Assembly (NCBI RefSeq): GCF_022647885.1
Contig: NZ_JALCLM010000001.1
Span: forward strand, 496,001-560,000
Length of the DNA stretch: 64,000 bases
From: Bifidobacterium sp.
Lineage (GTDB): Bacteria; Actinomycetota; Actinomycetes; Actinomycetales; Bifidobacteriaceae
Reading direction: 5' to 3'
The position numbers and the translations under genes were made by a program. The notes under the pieces were generated by a model. The model did no database searches, was not told the origin of the DNA, and saw nothing but the letters and a program-made list of their open reading frames with translations. Shown one piece after another: positions 10,601-19,166 of this stretch; the first letter of the stretch is position 1, and each line of letters begins with the position of its first letter.

Positions 10601-13600
10601 ATCCCCACCAGTACCAAGAGCATTACCCTGATGAGGTTGTTCAGGGGTCCAAATCTTCACCCGATGCTGGTAAGAACCCACCACGGGAGCGTTCAAGGTC
10701 TTGCTACGGAAGGTCACACCACCCAGATGACCACCGATAGCCGATGCAGGCACGGGCAGCCTCCCAGTCGTATCCACTTTCTGAACTGCCGTGCCGTCAT
10801 GTGTGTCGGTCTGCCATATCTCGACCTGATACTGCGTGTTCGCGGGGATATTACCGGTTAAGGTCACCTGATCAGAGATGTGCATGTCATCCAACCACAA
10901 CGGTTCCGTACTCACCGTAGAAGCGCGGATCACGTCGAAGGACTCATCATCATCCCAGCCCAGTGCGGTGGACGTATAGGTGACAGTCTGCCGATCCGAC
11001 TGGGAGTAGGCTCCGCTGGTACCGCCATACCAGACGATATCCTCATTGCGATTCTCAGGATTCGTGCCCTTACCTGCCGTAGTGGTGGGCATCGTGACCT
11101 TCACGCGATAGTAGTATGTCGACGCATCCCAATCAGACGGGACAGTGAAGGTCTCGGACTTGATGTTCTGATAGTTATCGAGATCGTCCGTGCCGACATG
11201 CGGATGCTCGGTATCAGGATCATCATTCTTACCCAACTGCGCCAGCTTGGGCAAATCGTGGGCGCTAAGAGTAGCGACGCGAGTATCCTTGCGTGCCCCG
11301 TCCCTAGACCAGATCTCGAAACTTACTTTCGCACCATCAGGAGTCTGAGCACTCTGACCATTCGTATACCCCTGCTTGCTATACGGTTCGTACGCGGTCT
11401 GATGCAACACGTCATACACCTGCACGGTCGCATCCTCATACGATGTTTCGTTCGATGAGAGCCATTTCTTGGACACCGTGGTGTCAAACTTCTGCACCGG
11501 CGTGCGCTCAAAAGATGTATAACCCGTCTCGTGATCAGCATTCCATTCGCCGTAATCATGCCTGTCAAGCACGCCACCCTGAGCGGTTCGTAACTCGGTC
11601 TGCCAATACACCATCCCTGCCTTATCCAACACGAAACTCGGATCGGTGACCTTCAACGTCAACTTGCCCGGACGATTACCCTGCTGCCCGGTCTTCAACG
11701 CTTCGAACAGATTCGTATCCAAGGTGATGGTTTTCGAGCCGAGCTTGTAGGTGCCGGAATTCCCGTTGTCATCATCACCCTGCCGGTACGCGGTCACCGT
11801 GACCGTGGAACCTTGCGGGATACGCCCGACCGTACCGCCGTCATTCGAATTACCCTCACCCTGATGCTCACGATTATCAGGACTCTCAGACTGCAACGAC
11901 TCGTCATACACCGTGATCTCGTCATACAACTGCTCGCCAACAGCACCAAACTTCTGCGCATTCGACGTGACAATCCCACCAGGAGCGATATGCACAGTCT
12001 CGGACGGCAAGCCAAGCTCATGCGAAGCAACTACCGTGCCATCAGCCGCACGCAACGTGGCTTTCCAAAACACGCTCCCGGCAGTATCTGTACTCGTCTT
12101 GGGAGAGGTGACAATAATCGGCTTGGTTGCCGAGTCGATAGCCTGAGCATCTGCAATGTCCACGCGCACTTCGTCAAGCAGCTTTGCAGCGTTGATGTCA
12201 GGATCACTCTGCACTGCGTTGTAGGCAGTAAAGGTGACGTAGGAACCTTTCGGCACTTGACCGGTGATAGTCGCGGTATCTTTGAACTGTTCGCCCGGCT
12301 TCGATATGCTCCGGCTTACCTGTGTCTCAATGGTTGGCATATGAACTTTGACAGATTCACCAGCGATACCTAGTTCGTGAGTGGCAAGCAGCAGACCGTC
12401 TGCACGGTATACGCCAGCTTTCCAATACACATTGCCTACGTTTGGCGTGGATATTTCAGGACTGGTTATGGTGAAGCTCGTTGACCATGATGAAGCATCT
12501 ATCTGAGCATCAGCGATATTTACACGGGCTGAATCCAAAAGCTTGCCAACTGAGGTATCAGGCTTGCCAGATACTGGATTATACGCATCGAACAACACAT
12601 AGGAGCCACGCGACAGTTTGCCTTCGATGGTTGCTGTATCACTGAATTTCTCGTTCACATAGGCAGATCCATTGCTGACCAGTGTGGTCACTGAAATGCC
12701 CCGCACCGTGACTGTCTCGGACTCGATACCCAACTCATGCGAATCCAACAACTCGCCCGCAGGATTCCACAGGCTCACTTTCCAGTAGACGTTCCCCGTT
12801 TTGTCCGTGCTTGTACTCGGACTTGTGACCTCAATCGGCTTGGACTGAGATGTAAGAATCTGTTCAGCGGTGACATTCACACGTACTTCATCCAGAAGCT
12901 TCGCTGCTCCCACACTCGGATTGCCTTTCGTTGCATTAAATGCAGTGAACGTCACGTATGAGCCTGCAGCTAGCGGACCGGTGATCTTCGCTACGTCGGC
13001 GAATGATTCGCCTTGTGCTACTTCGCTTTTCGTCACATTCGTACTGATTGTTGGAAGGCTCGGGGGTACTGCCTCCACGAAGGTGCGCTCCCACGGATCG
13101 TTGTATGCGCTCCTGAATGCCGGAGCGCGAGCAGAACCAGGAAAATCGTAAATAAATACGTAATAACCCGTCTCACTAGTATCATCAGCAATGATGTTTA
13201 CGGTGTTGGAAACAGTCTGCACACTAGAAGACCCATTTTCTTGCAGCGTGATCTTGCCGCCACCGATTTTATACACGCCATTACGTGCGGGAACCGTCCA
13301 CTCGCCAATCAGTTTATGATGTGCATCAGCAACTGGCTCAGCAGCTGATGTAGGCTTATAAGCTTCATCCTCGCTCTTAACACCTGTAGCACTACCAGCC
13401 CACCACACGCGAATCGTTGCGTCTGTATCCTTATCAAATCCGTAAGATCCACTACCATTGAATGTGCCGTAATCCTCCGGTAAACAACCTATCGTGACCG
13501 TATCCATAATGTCACGGTCAAGTCCAGAATACTGTTCGAGCACAATCGAATCATGTGCAATAGGACGGCGATGTGCAGCAGTCTCGGCAGGGATGCCAAA

Positions 13601-14929
13601 CTCGTGAATGTAATCCTTTGTAATATAGTCTGGCTCGGATTGAACTTCCTTATCAATCAACCACACCCACGTACCGAACTGTCCCGCCTGAGATTCAGGA
13701 ACCACCCAATTGCCCAAACCATCCAACTTCTGAGCGGTCACATTCTTTGTCTGACCACTACCATTGAATGATACTGAAGTTTTCGCTACCGGTGAGTACC
13801 CCAAACCTTTCAATCGGTCGAGATAATGACCAGTCGACTCAGGATCGCTAACACTGCCCGTCTGAGCAATCTTCTTCAGAATATTCGCAGCAACACCAGT
13901 GAAATACCATCCTTGCGCTGACACACTTACACCAGCCGCCCACTCATCACCAGGCACCACACCCGAAGACACGCGATCCGTGACCATTGCGCCAGTATCC
14001 AACGTCGTGTCGGAAACCTGCGTACTCACTATCGGCTGAAAATCACGTTGCACGGCAAAAGTGATAAACCCATCCTGAGACTCAGTATGTGATGGTCGAA
14101 ACAAATCCTGAACACTGGAATCCAGCTTTGATCCTTTTGCTACCTGATAGCGAATCCTGAAATTGGCAGCTCCATTACTGGTTGCAGTCCAAGCGATATG
14201 TTGGGCTGAACCATTCGTGGTACCGCTGAACGTAGGTGTTCCTGTTGAATCAAAGTACACAGCATTATTCAAGTCGGTAATAGTAAAGCTAAGGCCAGAA
14301 ACATACTGATGAGATGCATTTTTTATTCCAGGATCTACTGTTCCTTTGCGCTTGGCCTGGGTGTATTGGTATGAGGCATCAACAACAGAAGACACGCTGC
14401 TCGTTGCTTCAGCCCAAAGCTGGTCGCCGCGCGCAACAACAGCATTAATATCGCCACCCTCTAAGGTAACAGCTCCGCCATAATGCGCTCGGAGGACAAG
14501 CCAGCGCGAGCCGACGTCCAGATGCGCGTGAAGCGCATACGCGACAGCGGCCTGCGTGAAGTCACTCAAATCGTTTTTATTGCGATCCACTAAGTTGGCT
14601 GCAATACGAGAATCTGAATCGTTCGCTTCAGACCATGTACCGGAATTTAGATCAATGGTTGGTTCCCCAGCCTCGATGCAATACACAGGATTGCCGTTCG
14701 CCCAGTCTATAATCCCAAGACCCGAACCATTTCCTGCATTCCATCCGCCACCTTGGGCAGAAAGGTTGTACGGATTGTAATCATAACCAGGATTGCCAAG
14801 ATGAGTAGAAGCGCTCGCCACAGCGCCGCCAACTAATAATCCGGCAACGGTCAAGGCCGCTATTATCGTACGAAGAGCACGCCATTTGTGAGATACTCGG
14901 ACACCAGAATCGAACCGTAAAACACTCAT
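7610..14929 (-). CDS. Giant thioester-domain, repeat-containing, sortase-anchored surface protein
   Basis: About 2439 residues. I take ATG 14929 as start because AAAGGA lies 6 bases upstream, giving a long signal peptide ending near AVASAS; an in-frame ATG at 14983 lacks this support. A TQXA-type thioester domain follows, with VYCIEAGEP (Cys about 84) and DFTQAAVAYALH (Gln about 126), the residues that form the internal thioester used for covalent host attachment in this family. About 13 Ig-like repeats of 110-140 residues come next, each with a D(T/V)xxIxG strand and a YYW/VYW strand. The C-terminus is LANTG, a hydrophobic helix and a His/Arg-rich tail: a sortase signal. No sortase is in the window. 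Role inferred: adhesin or fibrillar stalk. Confidence 0.93.
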   Translation of the reverse strand: MSVLRFDSGVRVSHKWRALRTIIAALTVAGLLVGGAVASASTHLGNPGYDYNPYNLSAQGGGWNAGNGSGLGIIDWANGNPVYCIEAGEPTIDLNSGTWSEANDSDSRIAANLVDRNKNDLSDFTQAAVAYALHAHLDVGSRWLVLRAHYGGAVTLEGGDINAVVARGDQLWAEATSSVSSVVDASYQYTQAKRKGTVDPGIKNASHQYVSGLSFTITDLNNAVYFDSTGTPTFSGTTNGSAQHIAWTATSNGAANFRIRYQVAKGSKLDSSVQDLFRPSHTESQDGFITFAVQRDFQPIVSTQVSDTTLDTGAMVTDRVSSGVVPGDEWAAGVSVSAQGWYFTGVAANILKKIAQTGSVSDPESTGHYLDRLKGLGYSPVAKTSVSFNGSGQTKNVTAQKLDGLGNWVVPESQAGQFGTWVWLIDKEVQSEPDYITKDYIHEFGIPAETAAHRRPIAHDSIVLEQYSGLDRDIMDTVTIGCLPEDYGTFNGSGSYGFDKDTDATIRVWWAGSATGVKSEDEAYKPTSAAEPVADAHHKLIGEWTVPARNGVYKIGGGKITLQENGSSSVQTVSNTVNIIADDTSETGYYVFIYDFPGSARAPAFRSAYNDPWERTFVEAVPPSLPTISTNVTKSEVAQGESFADVAKITGPLAAGSYVTFTAFNATKGNPSVGAAKLLDEVRVNVTAEQILTSQSKPIEVTSPSTSTDKTGNVYWKVSLWNPAGELLDSHELGIESETVTVRGISVTTLVSNGSAYVNEKFSDTATIEGKLSRGSYVLFDAYNPVSGKPDTSVGKLLDSARVNIADAQIDASSWSTSFTITSPEISTPNVGNVYWKAGVYRADGLLLATHELGIAGESVKVHMPTIETQVSRSISKPGEQFKDTATITGQVPKGSYVTFTAYNAVQSDPDINAAKLLDEVRVDIADAQAIDSATKPIIVTSPKTSTDTAGSVFWKATLRAADGTVVASHELGLPSETVHIAPGGIVTSNAQKFGAVGEQLYDEITVYDESLQSESPDNREHQGEGNSNDGGTVGRIPQGSTVTVTAYRQGDDDNGNSGTYKLGSKTITLDTNLFEALKTGQQGNRPGKLTLKVTDPSFVLDKAGMVYWQTELRTAQGGVLDRHDYGEWNADHETGYTSFERTPVQKFDTTVSKKWLSSNETSYEDATVQVYDVLHQTAYEPYSKQGYTNGQSAQTPDGAKVSFEIWSRDGARKDTRVATLSAHDLPKLAQLGKNDDPDTEHPHVGTDDLDNYQNIKSETFTVPSDWDASTYYYRVKVTMPTTTAGKGTNPENRNEDIVWYGGTSGAYSQSDRQTVTYTSTALGWDDDESFDVIRASTVSTEPLWLDDMHISDQVTLTGNIPANTQYQVEIWQTDTHDGTAVQKVDTTGRLPVPASAIGGHLGGVTFRSKTLNAPVVGSYQHRVKIWTPEQPHQGNALGTGGDTAMSAAFGVITPARIAQANGSSVSSDKQAGDYWQQANATQKGNGDGYADRWLLFDGKTVDAERFEIVTLTTKVKGTDHVHISKGESYVDVTNGVQVRDHLDIDGYMLAGYQVGFNLYRQVGDNHADDVLVHTINPVVLSEAQTALDSALVHITDPAEYYWQWVFTKPDGTTFQPDNVNPAKSAQRITAESFHAVRVTTSTHKWAAKGGKIADTARIEGVLPESAMIRFELHDWASKAKVSETEVRTLKSLGFNTNVVDQEVTGPELVVPDATDWYWVEVLELPDDDMSTPLHTGGDRVKPESVRAIDARTDVSAEFILGTAVSDHADLTNIRWQQSGDIRDDLTTGLQARWLLWRQGEGNTNTDTKISTSGYVPLSSGQIEAVSPTVTPEEVGIYYWQIEISDPSNNHKVVKLGEARDPRESFRIIDVSTTAQVMQQVGKPLQDTVTITGPVLEGTLLSWELYRRWTPTPIDIDNEAEESEPSIQPLDVEADGEDALVASFDGPETGAHLITETEAKTASEDGKVDITGPETRVDKVGEYYWVASLSAPAKDLEGGGSPKLPADAHDTSHLEDTPFWTDRVRVLQETTQVVDAVTLTQAFGHTGEAFHDTVTFEGHVLQGTQVDATLYRQSDGDDVNKDVKILTTKRVILADGQRSVDLETVSVDMPGRYYWREQVYAPSSHTVPDDPDAQIPVADQPFITGLPRLENESISVVRVTTTTNRVMALGEAIHDTAHIEGDVPQDARIIFQLWQQSDGNDASKDSLIFTTDVVVLNAGETQIDSAPFIPKEIATYYWTESIYPPSNPDNPVEPCVPNVSDNPNPCESALHTEPPRSSEESVGMIKVTTKAQPQAHANAPMHDTALITGQVPDGYELSFEYWQQSDSNAPSKDVLISTTPAISVETGTQHIESPSVTTSEVGTYYWRERLVERSTGRLVHYGEARLASETTKVNELANTGSTVSSALWLTALLALLGMALVSYSRGLKQHTHRHGRHMA

Positions 14930-15528
14930 GCTTGTTCCTTTCACATTCTCGCCGACCTCAAGTAGGGCCGCGCAGTAAGGCAACTATGCACAAGGAACGA
15001 TGAAACAGCGACTGCTTTCTGTCTGTGTGGATAAATGGGGAACTCACCCACAAAGGCCAAAGGTCAAGCGTGGTGTTGCTACTGAACAAGTTTGACGGCT
15101 GTTCGCCAAATTCTTCATCCAAGCGGTTTTATTCATCGAAGGATTTTGTGTGTTGTTCGGGGAGTGTGCCGATGGTCTGTTCAAGTGTGGCCCAGTGAGC
15201 TGCTGGTCGGGTCTGCGGCACGTGGTGTAGACAGCAACCGTTCCGCCGAAGCAGCTAACCAATCTTGCAGCAAACCCGTTACTGGTGTCGATGTGGACAA
15301 GACACACAGATTCTCCATAGAGGTGATGAAATCCCTGCGACACTGCTTCGTGTTGACACCGTTGCCTCAGACTTGTATTATCTGCTAATAACACAAGGAG
15401 GTGTTAATTGATAACCGTAAAATGGTACCGGTACCATAATGTTTGAACGTTTATGGTAGATAATTTAAATGGAGGTAGTGCGCTTCGTCTAATCACCATT
15501 GAATGCCTGTAACAGTTAGGGAAATAAG
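14930..15528. other. 599-base intergenic region between surface protein and LacI gene
   Basis: This divergent region must hold promoters for both the surface protein (minus) and the catabolic cluster (plus). It contains one perfect DnaA box (TGTGGATAA, 15026-15034, probably chance), the candidate LacI operator at 15422-15437, and GGAGGTAG upstream of the LacI gene. Short open frames on both strands between 15044 and 15394 show no recognisable family and may be decayed DNA. I see no RNA gene here. Confidence 0.5.
15422..15437. promoter_or_regulatory. Candidate LacI-family operator (perfect 16-bp palindrome)
   Basis: ATGGTACCGGTACCAT is a perfect palindrome with a central CG step, the form usually bound by LacI-family dimers. 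It lies about 90 bases upstream of the LacI-type gene, just before a possible -35 TTGAAC (15443-15448) and -10 TTAAAT (15465-15470) with a 16-base spacer. Near copies occur inside the cluster at 17271 (13 of 16 bases) and 18481 (14 of 16). Autoregulation and control of the whole cluster are inferred. Confidence 0.6.
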
Positions 15529-16515
15529 ATGTCATACACCATCAGAGATATTGCGGAACGCGCAGGTGTCTCGAAATCAACTGTTTCTAGATACATCAAG
15601 GGTGAACGAAACAAGGTATCTTCCAAGACGCAGAAAATTATCGAAGGTGTGATCAAGGAACTGGACTATCGTCCCAATCAAATGGCGGTGGGTCTGGCTC
15701 GTAGACAGGCCCCACAAGTTGGCGTGGTGATGTCAGATATCGGCAATCCTTTCTCCTCCGTTGCTATGCGTGGCATTTTCGACGCGTGTACCGAAAGGAA
15801 CCATATGGTTTCCTTCGCACTTTCCAACGGCAGTCTCGGCAAAGAGCGAGAAGGCATCAAGAATTTACTGTCGTTTAATATCGATCGTCTGATTATCAAT
15901 ACATGTGGAGGTAACGATGATTTCCTTGACGAGCTCGACCCTGCGAAAACAGTAGTGATTGACCGTCCGTTGGCAGGCAGGAAATTCCATACCGTTACAT
16001 CGGACAATTTCGCGAGTACCTATGCGGCCATTGAGCGTCTACAGTCAAACGGATGCGAGTCAATAGCGTTCATTACGCCTGATATCGACTCGGTCACGAC
16101 CAGACAATTGCGGTACCAAGGATATCTGGCCGCTGTGCAAGGCAAACAGAAGGCTGCGCTCGTCTCATACACATCGCAGGACGATGCCTTTAGACAGTTG
16201 GACGCGGTGTTTGCGTCAGGTTCCTGCAACGGCGCATTCACGGTCAATGGCGAGGCGTTGAAAGTGCTACTCCGATACACCAAGTCCAAAGGCGTACGCA
16301 TAGGACGGGATATAGGGGTCGTGTCCTTTGAAGACTGGGATTGGATGGGGCTGACTTCCCCGACCATCACCGCCGTCAAGCAGGATTCGTACAAAATGGG
16401 GTATTACGCAGCCAAGGATCTGCTTGATGGGGATCTTGGCTCGCAGAACCTTCCCAATATCAGAACCATTTGTTCTGCCCTTGTCGAACGTGAGTCGGAC
16501 AGGGTTGAACAATGA
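15529..16515 (+). CDS. LacI-family transcriptional regulator of the sugar-acid cluster
   Basis: 328 residues. The N-terminal helix-turn-helix (IRDIAERAGVSKSTVSRYIKG) and hinge helix (NQMAVGLARRQ) are classic LacI family, followed by a periplasmic-binding-like sensor domain (VGVVMSDIGNPFSSVAM, DIGVVSFEDWDWMGLTSPTITAVKQD). It heads a run of eleven co-oriented genes for sugar-acid catabolism, so the effector is probably a pathway intermediate such as a keto-gulonate, but this is inference. A perfect palindrome about 90 bases upstream is its likely operator. E. coli controls its analogous yia operon with an IclR-type protein and ula with a DeoR type, so the regulator here is of a different family. 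Confidence 0.93.
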   Translation: MSYTIRDIAERAGVSKSTVSRYIKGERNKVSSKTQKIIEGVIKELDYRPNQMAVGLARRQAPQVGVVMSDIGNPFSSVAMRGIFDACTERNHMVSFALSNGSLGKEREGIKNLLSFNIDRLIINTCGGNDDFLDELDPAKTVVIDRPLAGRKFHTVTSDNFASTYAAIERLQSNGCESIAFITPDIDSVTTRQLRYQGYLAAVQGKQKAALVSYTSQDDAFRQLDAVFASGSCNGAFTVNGEALKVLLRYTKSKGVRIGRDIGVVSFEDWDWMGLTSPTITAVKQDSYKMGYYAAKDLLDGDLGSQNLPNIRTICSALVERESDRVEQ

Positions 16516-16554
16516 ACAAGGTGCCCTCAACGACACCGGATAAAGAGAACCACC

Positions 16555-16998
16555 GTGTTATGGACAAATGTGCACCACGTTGATGTGGATGACTACGCCA
16601 GGTTGCAACAGGCCATCGAGCTCCTGAAACATACAGATTGGTCGGTGCCTGCCAGCAGGCACATCGATCTTGATGAGCATTGTTTCGCACAGCTGTTGGA
16701 ATACAAAACGCAGGCCATCGAGAATATCGCTTTCGAGGTGCATCACCATCGACTGGATATCCACTACATCGTCGAGGGCGAGGAAACGATTCAGGTCAGC
16801 ATGGATCATCCCAAGGAGACCGAGTACCTCGAAGAAAGGGATCTGGCACATGTTGAGCCGCCTGAGAGCTGTAGCTCAATCGTCATGCGCGCCGGAGACG
16901 CACTGATCATCGGTATGGACGAACCGCACAGAACGAATGGTCTGGTGCGTGGCACAGCAAGCAACGTCAGAAAGGTCGTACTAAAAATGAAACATTGA
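16555..16998 (+). CDS. YhcH/YjgK/YiaL family protein, first paralog
   Basis: 147 residues starting at GTG 16555, 39 bases after the regulator stop. The DUF386 (YhcH/YiaL/EbgC) cupin-like family is recognised from FEVHHHRLDIHYIVEGEE, ERDLAHVEPPES, AGDALIIGMDEPHRTNG and KVVLKM near the C-terminus. Family members sit in sugar and sugar-acid operons; YiaL is part of the E. coli 2,3-diketo-L-gulonate operon and EbgC is a beta-galactosidase subunit. Anomerase or isomerase-type roles have been proposed. The conserved His cluster (HHHRLDIHY, EPH) probably binds metal. A second paralog follows at 17251. Exact substrate unknown. Confidence 0.88.
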   Translation: MLWTNVHHVDVDDYARLQQAIELLKHTDWSVPASRHIDLDEHCFAQLLEYKTQAIENIAFEVHHHRLDIHYIVEGEETIQVSMDHPKETEYLEERDLAHVEPPESCSSIVMRAGDALIIGMDEPHRTNGLVRGTASNVRKVVLKMKH

Positions 16999-17250
16999 TG
17001 TCGGGCACTTCCACAAAACAGTGATATCCGATATACCGCAGTTAGCCTCATGAAGACGCGTTTCATTCGCAAAGGAATGAGCCTGCATTCATGGTTAAGA
17101 CGCTCACGGCAGGATACACCAATTCGCATTGGATGCATTGGTCGACGCTGACCAATGACATCATTAAAACGCCTTGAACGAGGATGTTCATAAAGGCAAT
17201 GGCACTCTGGCGCCGCATGCCAGGGAACAGTGATTCAAAGGAGAATTTAA

Positions 17251-17715
17251 ATGGAAAACGGCAAAGGAATATGGTACCGACACGATCCGAAGGTCCGTCA
17301 ACGTATCGATACGGCAATCGCATACCTCACATCGCATGAGGACGAGCTGTTGGCGAAGCCGGTAGGCAAGTACCCTCTCGCCGAGGGGATCGAAGTCCGT
17401 GTGCAGAGCTACGACTCGCGCGAATACGACACGATGGTGTACGAGACGCATCGCGATCATATCGATCTCCACTACATGCTTGACGGGCAGGAATATGTGC
17501 GTTGGTGGGACAAAGGCGTTGTGGAACCAAATTCCGAGTACGACGAGGTGGAGGACATCATCTTCTACCCCCACCCACCGCAGCACAACCGCGCCTTGCT
17601 AAGCAGCCACCATTACGTGTTGGTGTATCCGGAAGACATGCACGCAGCCCACGGCATGGTTGACGGGAAAGTCAGTCATAACCACAAAGTTGTCGTCAAG
17701 ATCTCCGTGCTCTGA
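17251..17715 (+). CDS. YhcH/YjgK/YiaL family protein, second paralog
   Basis: 154 residues with a strong AAAGGAG 8-9 bases before the ATG. It shows the same family pattern as the gene at 16555 (YETHRDHIDLHYMLDGQEYV, IIFYPHPPQHN, VYPEDMHAAHGMVDG, KVVVKISVL), but the two differ widely in sequence, so this is an old duplication or two separate acquisitions rather than a recent tandem copy. About 250 bases without a gene separate them. A near copy of the candidate operator (17271-17286) lies in its first codons. It is followed after 35 bases by the permease. Confidence 0.88.
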   Translation: MENGKGIWYRHDPKVRQRIDTAIAYLTSHEDELLAKPVGKYPLAEGIEVRVQSYDSREYDTMVYETHRDHIDLHYMLDGQEYVRWWDKGVVEPNSEYDEVEDIIFYPHPPQHNRALLSSHHYVLVYPEDMHAAHGMVDGKVSHNHKVVVKISVL

Positions 17716-17750
17716 TCCCTGGTTTCGATGGAATTGTTAGGAGAATATTC

Positions 17751-19115
17751 ATGGTGCAGATAATCATAGGCGTACTGCTTCTGGTCGCCTTCTTCGGCCT
17801 TATCGTATATGCGTTCCGTGGCGGAAATCTGATGTTGGGCATGCTCATCATGGCCATCATTTGGGCGAGCCTTTCGATCATCGGGTTCCTCACGATCAAA
17901 GATCCGAGCTTCGTCAGCGCGAACAAGGCTCTCATTAATACTTCCTTGGCTGATCATCTCAAGGCCGTATTCCAGTCTGGTCCGGAAAGCTGGGGCCCGA
18001 CCCTGGTGAACTTCATCTTCGGCGCATGGTTCGGCCGTGTGATGTTGAAGACCGGCATCGCTTCCAAAATCATCAAACTCACGGTTGAACTCGGCGGCGA
18101 TAAGCCTGTTGTCACCTCAATCATGCTGTCGATCGTTACCACCTTCGTATTCTCGAGCATGTTTGGTGCAGGAGCCGTGGTCGCCATTGGCGTCATCGTC
18201 TTCCCGATCCTGCTCTCCCTAGGCATCCCGAAGAAAACAGCCCTGGTATCCTTCATGTTGGCGGTCGGCGCCGGTCTGTATATCAACCCGGTCATTTTCT
18301 CGCAGTACAAGATGTTCTATTTGGATTCCAACGGAAACGAGACGGTCTCCTACGACTCCCAGTACCTTCAGTGGGGTTTCATCGCGCTGGCAGTCCAATT
18401 GCTGATAGCGATCATCTACACCATCGTTTTCTCGCGCAAGAAGCGTCAAGTGCATCAGTGGGCTTCACCCATGCCTAAAAATGGTACCGGTGCCACTGAA
18501 GGCAACAAAGTTCCAGGCATAGCCTTGATCACGCCTTTCGTGCCGGTCGTGCTGGCCATTGCCTTCGGACTCCCAGTTATTTTCGGTTTCCTTGTAGCAG
18601 GATTCTTCGCGCTAGCCGTATGTGGTTTTATGCGTACTTGGAAGGGCACTGCTGAGGTGTTCAACAAGACTTTCTACGACGGCGTTATTGACACAGCGCC
18701 GCTGATGGGCTTCATGCTGATCATCCCTATGTTCAATGCCGCTTCCAGCCTCGCAGTGCCTTACTTCCAGTCGCTGTTGGGCGGGATCATCCCGAACTCC
18801 ACACTGGTCGTCGCCCTAGCTTTCGCCATCATCGCGCCACTTGGACTGTTCCGTGGCCCGTTGACATTGGCTGGCGCGGGGTCGGCCACATTGGGCATTC
18901 TCAAGAGCCTGAACTTCAGTCCTCACTTCCTCTTCGCTCTGATGTACGCGCCGACGGTGACGATGAACATCTCCAGCGATATCACCCAGTCCTGGATTAT
19001 CTGGGGCATTAACTACACCAAGGTCGAAACAAAGGACTATCTGAAGTCCTCGGCGCCGACCGGTTGGATCATCACCGCGATTCTGAGCGCCGCCACCTTC
19101 TTCATCTACGGATGA
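17751..19115 (+). CDS. Multipass organic-acid permease (GntP/citrate-transporter-like)
   Basis: 454 residues, almost entirely hydrophobic, with about 11-12 membrane segments. Features that recall the ion transporter/GntP-like superfamily are LVNFIFGAWFGRVMLKTGIASKI, the reentrant-like TTFVFSSMFGAGAVVAIGVIVFPILLSLGIPKKTA, and the second-half repeat APLGLFRGPLTLAGAGSATLG. TTAGGAG precedes the ATG. Its place between the YiaL-type genes and catabolic enzymes suggests it imports the sugar acid that the cluster degrades, replacing the TRAP transporter (yiaMNO) or the PTS (ulaABC) of the E. coli pathways. The substrate and ion coupling cannot be read from the sequence. Confidence 0.8.
   Translation: MVQIIIGVLLLVAFFGLIVYAFRGGNLMLGMLIMAIIWASLSIIGFLTIKDPSFVSANKALINTSLADHLKAVFQSGPESWGPTLVNFIFGAWFGRVMLKTGIASKIIKLTVELGGDKPVVTSIMLSIVTTFVFSSMFGAGAVVAIGVIVFPILLSLGIPKKTALVSFMLAVGAGLYINPVIFSQYKMFYLDSNGNETVSYDSQYLQWGFIALAVQLLIAIIYTIVFSRKKRQVHQWASPMPKNGTGATEGNKVPGIALITPFVPVVLAIAFGLPVIFGFLVAGFFALAVCGFMRTWKGTAEVFNKTFYDGVIDTAPLMGFMLIIPMFNAASSLAVPYFQSLLGGIIPNSTLVVALAFAIIAPLGLFRGPLTLAGAGSATLGILKSLNFSPHFLFALMYAPTVTMNISSDITQSWIIWGINYTKVETKDYLKSSAPTGWIITAILSAATFFIYG
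18481..18496. promoter_or_regulatory. Possible auxiliary LacI operator inside permease gene
   Basis: ATGGTACCGGTGCCAC matches the upstream palindrome at 14 of 16 positions, keeping the CCGG centre. It lies in a hydrophilic loop of the permease coding region. It could be an auxiliary site or a chance match. Confidence 0.3.
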
Positions 19116-19166
19116 TCGCAGGTGCGCGTCGAAATGGAAATCGAATCGAGAAAAACGAGGTAAATC

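Noticed and set aside
8500-12400. Many long plus-strand open frames opposite the surface-protein gene
   Set aside because: They have no ribosome-binding sites or recognisable domains and lie opposite a gene with clear signal peptide, repeats and sorting signal; they are composition shadows.
15026-15034. Perfect DnaA box TGTGGATAA upstream of the surface-protein gene
   Set aside because: A single 9-mer match is expected by chance about once in this much DNA, and no other boxes cluster with it.
15044-15394. Open frames on both strands in the surface-protein/LacI gap
   Set aside because: No recognisable family or credible start region; could be decayed DNA but not supportable as genes.
15377-15420. 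Short frame from TTG 15408 after AAGGAGGTG
   Set aside because: Only 12 codons and no conservation evidence; possibly chance or leftover sequence.
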